Notes under the pieces: model-generated | Database searches by the model: none | Seen by the model: the letters and a program-made list of their open reading frames with translations, nothing else | Told to the model about the DNA's origin: nothing | From: Planctomycetota bacterium | GTDB lineage: Bacteria > Planctomycetota > Phycisphaerae > Sedimentisphaerales > Anaerobacaceae | Assembly (NCBI GenBank): GCA_022566315.1 | Contig: JADFJC010000016.1 | Span: 1 to 48,947 of the forward strand | Reading direction: 5' to 3' | Length of the DNA: 48,947 bases | Made by a program: the position numbers and the translations under genes | Part shown: positions 16,889 through 23,772 of the stretch, piece after piece | How the letters are laid out: each line of letters opens with the position of its first letter | How positions within the stretch are numbered: position 1 is the first letter of the stretch

Positions 16889-18082
16889 ATGAATTCAAAA
16901 CAACGGATAGCGGCAGCGATGGACCATAAGAAGCCGGACCGAGTTCCTGTAATGTGCCAGCTTGCTCTCGGACACTACTTCTTAAACTGCCATCAAAGAC
17001 CTTCGGAGATTTGGTTCAACAGTGAGACTTTTGCCAAGGCTTTGGTTGAATTACAGCAAAAATATAACTTCGACGGTATCTTAGTGAATATCCCCGGCAG
17101 ACCGCCTGACTGGAAAAACAATCTTAAGTCATATAAGAGAATTGACAATAATGAGCACCTTCATTGGAAATCAGGATTAGAAACTGTTTTTCCTCAGGAC
17201 GAAAATCCGCAGACATATCAGCCGGGGCAAATGCCTCTGGAGCGGGCGAACTATAGCACGGTCGATATTGATGACCCCGCCACATACAGGCTGCCCGGCT
17301 ATGTGTGGAACACCTGGCACGTGCCTGAACTCTCCCGATTTATCGGGATTGACCCCCAGGCTGACCTTTCTGACCCAACCGCTTATCCCGCATGGTTCAC
17401 AAGCACGCTTCAGAAAGTCCAGCAGCTTGCACCGGATGTCTCAATACACGCAGAAATATTCTCACCTTTTACCCATCTTATGGAGCTGTTCGGGTACGAA
17501 CAGGCCCTTCTCGCTCTTCTCGATGCTCCTTCCAAGTGCCATCAGGTGCTCGCTGTTTTTACACGGATTGCGCTTGCACTTCTAAAAATATACGCCGGAT
17601 GTCAACCTGATGCTGTCCTTGTAAGCTCAGCTTTTGCCGGCGCTGGCTTCATCAGCCGTCAAATGTATGAAGAATTTGTAGCCCCTTATGAAGACCAGGT
17701 CTTTCGAGCGATACGCGGATTTGGTTTAAAATCGTATGTTCACACCTGTGGTGCAATCGGCGACCGGCTGGACCTTATGAGCGCAACCTGCGTTGATGGA
17801 ATTGACACATTAGACCCTCCACCGCTCGGTACTGTACATTTAGAAGATGCAAAATCAAAGTATGGCAGGCGATTCTTCTTCAAGGGGAACCTGGACGCCG
17901 TCAACGAGATGCTGAACGCAGATGACGAGACCTTCGAACAGGCCGTCAAGGAAAGAATCAGAATCGGCAAACCAGACAGCGGCTACATACTTTCCTCGGC
18001 CTGTAGTGTAGCTCCCCACGTCAAGCCAGAGAGGCTCAAAAGACTGGCAGTCTTAGCAGCACAGCTCGGCAAATATCGATAG
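16889..18082 (+). CDS. Uroporphyrinogen decarboxylase-family (MtaA-like) methyltransferase
   Basis: The 397 residues show the URO-D fold family pattern: M-N-S-K-Q-R-I-A-A-A-M-D-H-K-K-P-D-R-V-P at the start. A zinc-site H-x-C near residue 285 (Y-V-H-T-C-G-A) and a late cysteine near 372 (L-S-S-A-C-S-V-A) also fit. A zinc H-x-C plus a distal C characterises the corrinoid-dependent methyltransferase branch rather than haem synthesis. The protein is cytoplasmic. Its corrinoid partner or operator is not adjacent, so the methyl donor is unknown. A symporter lies convergently downstream. Confidence 0.85.
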   Translation: MNSKQRIAAAMDHKKPDRVPVMCQLALGHYFLNCHQRPSEIWFNSETFAKALVELQQKYNFDGILVNIPGRPPDWKNNLKSYKRIDNNEHLHWKSGLETVFPQDENPQTYQPGQMPLERANYSTVDIDDPATYRLPGYVWNTWHVPELSRFIGIDPQADLSDPTAYPAWFTSTLQKVQQLAPDVSIHAEIFSPFTHLMELFGYEQALLALLDAPSKCHQVLAVFTRIALALLKIYAGCQPDAVLVSSAFAGAGFISRQMYEEFVAPYEDQVFRAIRGFGLKSYVHTCGAIGDRLDLMSATCVDGIDTLDPPPLGTVHLEDAKSKYGRRFFFKGNLDAVNEMLNADDETFEQAVKERIRIGKPDSGYILSSACSVAPHVKPERLKRLAVLAAQLGKYR

Positions 18083-18129
18083 TAGAAAGAGCTCCCTCAG
18101 CTATCCTGGCATCTGGCCACAATCCCCTC

Positions 18130-18200
18130 AATCCTTCGACTTTGCTTCCCGATGTATCGGGAGTGAGCCTGTCGTCTTGGGACTCCTACGGAACCATTTT
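18130..18200. repeat. Dispersed repeat between convergent genes
   Basis: ATCCTTCGACTTTGCTTCCCGATGTATCGGGAGTGAGCC and the following GGGACTCCTACGGA carry the TCCCGATGTATCGGGA palindrome and the CCTTCGAC word found in other copies near 41879-41945. It may assist termination of both converging transcription units. Confidence 0.45.
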
Positions 18201-18231
18201 GCTGAAGACCTATATGAGAGCCTGACAGTTG

Positions 18232-18375
18232 TCAGATTTTATTATCCTTATCACTGCTCATTTGCTCGGCATTGTGTTCAGAAATAGCAGTTATTAGCGC
18301 AAGCGCGACCCAAACGCCGCTAACAACAGCAAATAGGGCCGCGATGACAACAAGAACCAGGATAACTACTCCCAT
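18232..18375 (-). CDS. 47-residue symporter small accessory protein
   Basis: A short gene whose ATG lies inside the last codons of the symporter gene (10-base overlap), with GAGGAGC at the right distance. The product has one long transmembrane helix (about residues 2-31) and a short polar, charged tail. Small single-helix proteins encoded directly after SSS-family transporters are known as accessory subunits, and the overlap suggests coupled translation in fixed ratio. Function is inferred from position and form only. Confidence 0.65.
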   Translation of the reverse strand: MGVVILVLVVIAALFAVVSGVWVALALITAISEHNAEQMSSDKDNKI

Positions 18376-19763
18376 CTTTTACGCTCCTCATAAACTTTTT
18401 CTATCCAATGCCCCAGTATGTACGCCAGGAGCGCCGCCCCAAGAGCCGGAATAATAGCAGGCACTTCAGTTGCAGAAGGGAAAACAAACTGAAACATTAT
18501 AGCAACAAGCGTGCCAATACCCATTGATAAGATTCCGGCCAGGGGGCGCGGACGCTTTATCCATAATCCAATTATAAGAACAGGCAGAATCGCCGGCGCC
18601 CAAATCGTATAGCAGATTAGCAGCCCGCCGATGATACTTGGAACGGCAAGTGCGCCAACGGCGGCAATTGCAGCGATGATGATAGTCGCGCAGCGACCAA
18701 TGTTCAGAGCAGTGCCGTCCGGTACTTTTGCAAACGGCTTGACAATGTCCTGAGTGAAAGCTACGGCTCCTGCGTTGAGAAGCGAATCGAGGCTCGACAT
18801 AATTATCGATATCAACACGACCAACAAGAGTGCGTAACCGGCCGCCGGCATAGTTGATTCGACCAGCTTCATAAGAACCTTGTCCTCCTCAATATCCCCC
18901 TGGATAATGCTGCGCGCTGCAATCCCCAGCGCTATCATAACCATAAACCAAACGAAGCTGAACAGACCCGCCAATACAAAGCCATTTCGTGATATACTGG
19001 TTGTTTTAGAGGCCAGTGCCCGATTTGCATAAGGGGGTATCAGCGTTTCGCCCAGCAGAAAGGCCGCTACTAAGCCCAGTATCTTAATAGGTGATGTGGA
19101 ATCGAACCCCGCCGTGGTGGCAGCTGATGCCTCCTTGGCAAAAGTCGCGGCACCCCCATTCAGATGGAACATCAATACTAATAAAAGCATCAATGGCAAT
19201 AGAATTGCAAACGCGGAGAATTGAAAGGCGTCCGTTATTACGCTGGCCCGCAATCCCCCGAACGTCGTGTACAGCGCGGTGATGCCGACAACAACTATCA
19301 CAGACGACCAATGCGGCAGACCGAATATACTCCTGAGCACATCCCCGCCTGCCTTGGCCATAACTGCAGCAAAGCCTGCACATAATCCAACAGAGATGAT
19401 GCCGGCAAGTATTTGGCACTTTCGGTCGTATTTTTGGCCTATTGCATCGCCCAAAGTGTGGCATCCTTTGAGGCGCCTGAGACGAGGGGCAACGAACAGG
19501 CCGACCAGGATGTTTTGGACTGCGTATGCCAATCCTATGCCGAGAAAAAGCAAACCGCTTTTGAAACCTCTACCAACAAAACCAATTGAAAAGCCCGGCC
19601 CCACATAGGTGGCGGCAAGACTACCGAATACCAATGCTAACGGAAGTGCCCGTTTTGCCAATGAAAACTCTGCAAACTCACGGGCTGCGCGCGCCCGCAC
19701 AGCAACAAATGTAAGCACAACCAAGTAGGTCCCAACAACAGCCACAGATAAGACCGTCTGCAC
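18366..19763 (-). CDS. Sodium:solute symporter (SSS family)
   Basis: The 465 residues hold about 12-13 transmembrane helices. Family features are the early G-F-S-I-G-F-V-G-R-G, the helix T-A-L-Y-T-T-F-G-G-L-R-A-S-V-I-T-D-A-F-Q, and the later L-L-N-A-G-A-V-A-F-T-Q-D-I. The G-G-L-R/T-D-x-x-Q motif is the strongest family mark. It imports a solute (sugar, carboxylate or amino acid) with sodium; the substrate cannot be told from the sequence. A 47-residue accessory gene overlaps its end. The GTC/ATG region upstream shows no obvious ribosome site, so the start is moderately certain. Confidence 0.88.
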   Translation of the reverse strand: MQTVLSVAVVGTYLVVLTFVAVRARAAREFAEFSLAKRALPLALVFGSLAATYVGPGFSIGFVGRGFKSGLLFLGIGLAYAVQNILVGLFVAPRLRRLKGCHTLGDAIGQKYDRKCQILAGIISVGLCAGFAAVMAKAGGDVLRSIFGLPHWSSVIVVVGITALYTTFGGLRASVITDAFQFSAFAILLPLMLLLVLMFHLNGGAATFAKEASAATTAGFDSTSPIKILGLVAAFLLGETLIPPYANRALASKTTSISRNGFVLAGLFSFVWFMVMIALGIAARSIIQGDIEEDKVLMKLVESTMPAAGYALLLVVLISIIMSSLDSLLNAGAVAFTQDIVKPFAKVPDGTALNIGRCATIIIAAIAAVGALAVPSIIGGLLICYTIWAPAILPVLIIGLWIKRPRPLAGILSMGIGTLVAIMFQFVFPSATEVPAIIPALGAALLAYILGHWIEKVYEERKRWE

Positions 19764-19797
19764 AGTTTCGTCCTAATCCGGCATTCTAAATACTTAG

Positions 19798-19816
19798 CCC
19801 CACGTTTTACGTGGGG
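19798..19816. other. Strong hairpin between two minus-strand genes
   Basis: CCCCACGT, a three-base loop TTT, and ACGTGGGG form an 8-base perfect stem. No T run follows on either strand, so it is not a classic terminator. It could be a protection or attenuation hairpin between the ThrRS-ed-like operon and the symporter gene. Confidence 0.5.
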
Positions 19817-19858
19817 TTCCCTGGCACTGATAGACACAGATTCAAGCTTGACAGACCA

Positions 19859-20935
19859 CTATCGCTCATCCTGAAACTTTTCTTCTTCCAATTCGTTTAT
19901 GGTCGCGTTCAGCTCGGACTCCGTACGAATCCATCCAAATCGTGCATCGACAAGAAAAGTACGGTACCACTGAATCAAATTCTTCGCAAAGTCTTCGTCC
20001 TTGCAGTAAATCCCGAATGATATTTCTCCTGCGTGTGACCCGGTTTTTCTCGGCATTTGTGGGAAGGCCAGAAGAACTGAGCTTCTGGACAGCAGAAACT
20101 CTATGTCAGAGACTTGACTGTTATAAATCCTAAGTCTGCCTGATTTGATTGCTTCAGGATACTTCCGAAAAAGGAACCGCGCGGCATTTGCAAAATCAGG
20201 CACGCTTAGATTCATTGCCCGGTGCACTCTTACATCGTGGTAATCTTCTATAATTTCATACAAAGTGCTGAGATAATCCTCTATGGGCTGCCTTTCCCCT
20301 TCAAACAACATACACGTCCAAAGCTCACTGTGCCCTGTTGCATCAAGCTGGTCCTGTAGCATTCTCTTCGCAATGTTGTATGTTTCTCTTCGGCTGCCCA
20401 ATACCTTGAGCAGGCGTTCGGTCAGAATCTTCGCCCAGACGGGCATGTCATCCGGCAGAGACTCGGGAGGACAAACACCAAGACGAGTCAGGAGTCTGAG
20501 AAACTGCTTTTGGTCGGAACCATAGAACCTTCTGCCAACAACGCTGCCCACATTGCCGTCACATTCCATACCATATTGTTTATGGTAGCCGAACGACAGG
20601 CGGTGCACATCGAAGCCCCTGGCAATCAGCATCTTCTCCAGTTCATTAATCAACCAGGTGGCTTGCTTCTCAGGCGCTCTGTCAATTGACAGATGGACAT
20701 TCGGACACAGCACAATCGACCTTTTACCTATCAACTCTGACAGCGAGGCAAACTCCTCCGCAGCTTCTCCCAGCTCCTGCTTACTATCGTACAGCTCGAT
20801 ACAGACAAATACCACCAGTACGTTCCTGAAAACCATCTTAGGCTGCGGTGGTGAGATTGTCGAAGGGTCCACCCTTGAAGACGCCTCTTTGTCCTCAAAA
20901 TAGCAGGATGAACATTGATAGCAGTCCAAAATCAT
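19859..20935 (-). CDS. Threonyl-tRNA editing-domain-like protein with C-terminal sensor-like domain
   Basis: Residues 1-130 of 358 resemble the archaeal threonyl-tRNA synthetase editing domain. The strand F-R-N-V-L-V-V-F, then V-L-C-P-N-V-H-L-S (75-83), and H-R-L-S-F-G-Y-H-K-Q-Y (111-121) match its P-x-A-H-L-S and F-G-W-Y-K motifs. H81 and K119 fall where the archaeal pocket residues lie. No aminoacylation domain follows. The remaining ~220 residues are helical and end in an L-L-A-F-P ... F-G-I-Y-C-K region reminiscent of TrmB/PLD-like sensor domains. The gene overlaps its upstream neighbour as ATGA and belongs to an operon led by an ECF sigma factor. It could be a stand-alone proofreading deacylase or a sensor derived from one. 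The start fits the overlap. Confidence 0.65.
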   Translation of the reverse strand: MILDCYQCSSCYFEDKEASSRVDPSTISPPQPKMVFRNVLVVFVCIELYDSKQELGEAAEEFASLSELIGKRSIVLCPNVHLSIDRAPEKQATWLINELEKMLIARGFDVHRLSFGYHKQYGMECDGNVGSVVGRRFYGSDQKQFLRLLTRLGVCPPESLPDDMPVWAKILTERLLKVLGSRRETYNIAKRMLQDQLDATGHSELWTCMLFEGERQPIEDYLSTLYEIIEDYHDVRVHRAMNLSVPDFANAARFLFRKYPEAIKSGRLRIYNSQVSDIEFLLSRSSVLLAFPQMPRKTGSHAGEISFGIYCKDEDFAKNLIQWYRTFLVDARFGWIRTESELNATINELEEEKFQDER

Positions 20936-21303
20936 ATTGATTTCTCAGTCCTGTTTTCCGGTCTGGTCACGGACCTTGCACCCCCACTGCTTCGCTTTTG
21001 TGAATCAAAACGGCGGGGTCGTTTGCCGGGCCGCGATGCCTTAGCTTTCTTCAGACGAGATGCAATCTCAGCATCAACACGGGATATGAACAGGCTCACG
21101 TTCGGGGCCACAGCCTTGTCGGCGAATCCAACACTATTAAGAATTCGCGATACCTCTGTGGCATCCCAAAACTCCCAGGAAGAATCTATCCTCTCCGCTT
21201 CCTCACGTGTAAGTGATTTCAGAAAAGTCGGAATACAGCCGTCACGCAGGGCCCCTGCATAGTCAACCAGCAGCTCATGAATTTCTCTGTTTGTACCAGG
21301 CAT
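20932..21303 (-). CDS. Hypothetical protein of a sigma-factor operon, 123 residues
   Basis: A soluble protein with a folded helical first 85 residues and a basic, low-complexity tail (K-A-K-A-S-R-P-G-K-R-P-R-R and S-R-T-like sequence) that may bind nucleic acid or be disordered. There is no transmembrane helix or zinc motif of the usual anti-sigma factors. GGAGTGAG precedes the ATG. It overlaps the next gene by four bases and lies 29 bases after the sigma gene, so it is part of the operon. I do not recognise the family. A regulatory partner of the sigma factor is possible but not shown. Confidence 0.75.
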   Translation of the reverse strand: MPGTNREIHELLVDYAGALRDGCIPTFLKSLTREEAERIDSSWEFWDATEVSRILNSVGFADKAVAPNVSLFISRVDAEIASRLKKAKASRPGKRPRRFDSQKRSSGGARSVTRPENRTEKSI

Positions 21304-21332
21304 TGTTTCTCACTCCCGTCTCAAATAAGTAA

Positions 21333-21905
21333 TTAATCTTCACGATAATAATAACGCAGCATCTTTTTAAGTTTTAACATAGTTCGATATTCAAGCATTT
21401 TCACTGCCCCGACAGTAGTCTTGAGCTCATTGGCGATTGCCCTGTTAGAGACGCCTTCCATCCAGAGTTCTATAGCTCTTTGCTCTCGGGCCTTGAGCTT
21501 GCTTAACGTCAGACGAAGTATCTGCTGAAGCTCCGACTGTGACACCATCTCAAGAATACCGATTTCAGGGGCAATAAGATCTTCCAGATTTCTTTGCGAT
21601 AGATGCAAATTCCGGTTTATTCTCCTATATACTTCTCTCAAGCGTTTCCGCATGTAGTACAGATATACAGTCCTAAGAAGCTGTTTCTCGTTGGTGATAT
21701 TATGCAATCGCTTCGGGTTTTCCCATATATCGGCATAAACATCTTCCAGCACATCCTCACACTCCACCTCATTGCCGAGGTAGCGGTACAAATACCTGAT
21801 AAAGATTCCGAACGTAGCTCGCACAAAGGGCTCCATTGCCCGGCGACGACGTTCGACGTCCGGGGCCGTGAGTCCTTTCAAAGCATTTCGCAGCCGCTTA
21901 TTCAT
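21333..21905 (-). CDS. RNA polymerase ECF-type sigma factor
   Basis: The 190 residues hold a sigma region 2 (about 20-85: F-I-R-Y-L-Y-R-Y-L-G ... V-L-E-D-V-Y-A-D-I-W) and region 4 (about 130-185: L-K-A-R-E-Q-R-A-I-E-L-W-M-E-G, then I-A-N-E-L-K-T-T-V-G-A-V-K-M-L-E-Y-R). This is the standard ECF architecture. It likely directs its own operon, which has two further genes of unknown role, although the promoter upstream looks like an ordinary sigma-70 site. No classical anti-sigma factor is next to it. The ribosome site is weak (AGAGA), so the start has some doubt. Confidence 0.9.
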   Translation of the reverse strand: MNKRLRNALKGLTAPDVERRRRAMEPFVRATFGIFIRYLYRYLGNEVECEDVLEDVYADIWENPKRLHNITNEKQLLRTVYLYYMRKRLREVYRRINRNLHLSQRNLEDLIAPEIGILEMVSQSELQQILRLTLSKLKAREQRAIELWMEGVSNRAIANELKTTVGAVKMLEYRTMLKLKKMLRYYYRED

Positions 21906-21981
21906 ATCAAGTCTCTTGCTTCGTTAATTGGTGAGTCCACTCACTACCCACCACTCACCAACTTGACGGTTAGTAACAACA

Positions 21982-22010
21982 ATTATATCTCAAGCTCATA
22001 AGTTCTTCAA
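21982..22010 (-). promoter_or_regulatory. Sigma-70-type promoter of the sigma-factor operon, flanked by inverted repeats
   Basis: On the minus strand TTGAAG and TATAAT are 17 bases apart. An AACTTGAC/GTCAAGTT inverted repeat brackets the promoter (21960-21967 and 22013-22020), and a TGGTGAGT/ACTCACCA inverted repeat lies in the leader (21926-21960 region). These are candidate operator and leader structures. Confidence 0.6.
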
Positions 22011-22068
22011 CTGTCAAGTTATTAAAAGCATAACAGGGACAAAGCGGCCGCTTGAATCTTTTATATTC

Positions 22069-22099
22069 CACCTGCACTCACGTAACCGCAGGTGCGAGC
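22069..22099 (-). repeat. Dispersed hairpin repeat, copy 1
   Basis: On the minus strand this begins GCTCGCACCTGCGGT and ends GTGCAGGTG. CACCTGC and GCAGGTG form a 7-base stem. A second copy on the plus strand at 47610-47640 matches in 28 of 31 bases. It lies between the sigma-factor operon and the lipoprotein gene. Confidence 0.7.
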
Positions 22100-22124
22100 A
22101 AACGCACGAACCGTCACCCGGCTG

Positions 22125-22535
22125 CTAAAAGCCATATACCGGTCTTAGCTGGCCTTCGGTTGGCAGGATGCTGTAATACTCGCCTCTTGTGCCAACATAA
22201 CCAACGCCTTGCTTTCTCAGTGGTACCTGTATAATAGAACCGTTGCTGTTAGTAACTTTCACCATAACAGTGTTCATTTCCTGACGCATGTAGGCCCTTT
22301 CGGCTTGTGCATTTTTTCTGTCGCTTTCATTGCCTAACATATAGCCTGCTGTGCCTCCCACCGCTGCTCCAATCAAAGTTGATTCGGAATCGCCGCCGGC
22401 CAACTGGCCGATGCCGGCACCCACCAAGGCACCAATGGCCGAGCCGACTTGTGCGTCGCTCTCGCAGCCCGTAACGAATAACGAGCCGAAGCTCACAGCC
22501 ACTACTAATAAAATTGTCATTAAATCCTTAGCCAT
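22125..22535 (-). CDS. Glycine-zipper lipoprotein
   Basis: The 136 residues start M-A-K-D-L-M-T-I-L-L with a signal sequence and a lipobox (V-T-G-C, Cys near residue 20). Then follows a glycine-zipper: G-S-A-I-G-A-L-V-G-A-G-I-G-Q and a second G-A-A-V-G-G-T-A-G-Y. It is an outer-membrane lipoprotein of the YMGG/OmpA-like glycine-zipper type. I chose the internal ATG at 22535 (AAGGA upstream, signal peptide directly behind) over one 29 codons earlier. The C-terminal half is a small beta-rich region of unknown use. Confidence 0.85.
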   Translation of the reverse strand: MAKDLMTILLVVAVSFGSLFVTGCESDAQVGSAIGALVGAGIGQLAGGDSESTLIGAAVGGTAGYMLGNESDRKNAQAERAYMRQEMNTVMVKVTNSNGSIIQVPLRKQGVGYVGTRGEYYSILPTEGQLRPVYGF

Positions 22536-22588
22536 TTTACATTTCCTTTCAAATCTACAAAATCCGTTCCTGAATTCGTTTCCATCTA

Positions 22589-23749
22589 TTACCAGCAGGC
22601 TTCCGCCGGCTCGAGGTAACATTCGAGCCAGTGTGAGGCCATTATGGCAAAATCTTCAAAGTCAATTTTACAGTCGCCGTTAACATCGCCGGCTATCTTA
22701 AATGCGCACCGCGCAACTTCGGGGCCATCAAGTACAACCGCATAAATTTCTGAGTTTCCATTGCGGTTGTCCTGCCAAACCACCACATTCCCACTAATAG
22801 CAGGGTCGGTCTGGTCGTGAGAATCATCGGTGATTTGAAATTCCTTTTGCGTGGTAAGATTATAGCCGAATATATCCCAGTTATTATTTCGGTAGTCCTG
22901 CCAGACAACTATGTTGTTGTCTATGTCAGGATTCGTCTGCGAAGATTCGTTTGTGGTAATTGCAAACTCGACAGGGTTGTTAGGCTCAGAGATATCCGCA
23001 GCGTAAATATCCCAATCGCCGAAGAAGTTGTCCTCCCAGACGACTATGTCGCCCCAGATAGCTGAGCTTTGCTGGTCGTTTTCAATGAACGAGACAGGAG
23101 CCTCTGCGGGTTTGTTCCTTTGCCAGATATCAGCAGCATAAATATCCCAATCACCAAAGAAGTTGTCCTGCCAGACAACAAATGTCCTGTATATAGCTGG
23201 CCCCTGCTGGTCACGCTCAAACGCGGCGATTTGGAATTCTGCCGGGTTACCCAGATCAGTAATGTCAGCACCGTAAATATTAAAATCCCCGGCGTCACCA
23301 TCTTGCCAGACAACCGTATTACCGTGGATTGCCGGCTTGCGTTCATTATTATCAGCGATATCTGAAACTGCAAAAAACTGAGGTTCAGCCAAATTGCTAA
23401 TATCCGCCGCTCGAATGTCCCAGTCTGCGGAGTCTTCCCAGACAACATAATCCTGCCATACTACGATATTTTCATAGACCGCCGGATTGGTTTGGTCATT
23501 AGCATCACCGATGACAAAAACCAACGGCTCACTCGGATTATTAATATCCGCAACATAAATATCGTAGTCCCCATATTCGTAAACGAATTGCTGCCAGACT
23601 ATTGTTTTGCCCCAGATATCAGGCGCTTCCTGTTCATCGGTCGTAGGCCAGACCGCAAATTCCTGCCAGTTGCCCCCCTGGCATACAGATGCCAGAAGAC
23701 TCGCCAAAAATAGAACCTCTGTAGATGTTGTCAGGTATCTGCTTTTCAT
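22589..23749 (-). CDS. Secreted TolB-like propeller protein with a dockerin-like C-terminus
   Basis: The 386 residues have a signal peptide (1-25) and about seven repeats of ~45 residues with the consensus D-I-Y-A-A-D-I and N-I-V-V-W-Q-D. This repeat pattern is that of TolB-like/WD40 propellers common in planctomycetes. The last ~35 residues (A-G-D-V-N-G-D-C-K-I-D-F-E-D-F-A-I-M-A-S-H-W-L) are a dockerin-like calcium loop, seen also at the end of the protein at 26918. AAGGTGA precedes the ATG at 23749, which I prefer to the one five codons upstream. Confidence 0.85.
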   Translation of the reverse strand: MKSRYLTTSTEVLFLASLLASVCQGGNWQEFAVWPTTDEQEAPDIWGKTIVWQQFVYEYGDYDIYVADINNPSEPLVFVIGDANDQTNPAVYENIVVWQDYVVWEDSADWDIRAADISNLAEPQFFAVSDIADNNERKPAIHGNTVVWQDGDAGDFNIYGADITDLGNPAEFQIAAFERDQQGPAIYRTFVVWQDNFFGDWDIYAADIWQRNKPAEAPVSFIENDQQSSAIWGDIVVWEDNFFGDWDIYAADISEPNNPVEFAITTNESSQTNPDIDNNIVVWQDYRNNNWDIFGYNLTTQKEFQITDDSHDQTDPAISGNVVVWQDNRNGNSEIYAVVLDGPEVARCAFKIAGDVNGDCKIDFEDFAIMASHWLECYLEPAEACW

Positions 23750-23772
23750 CGCTTCACCTTGCATCCAAATAC

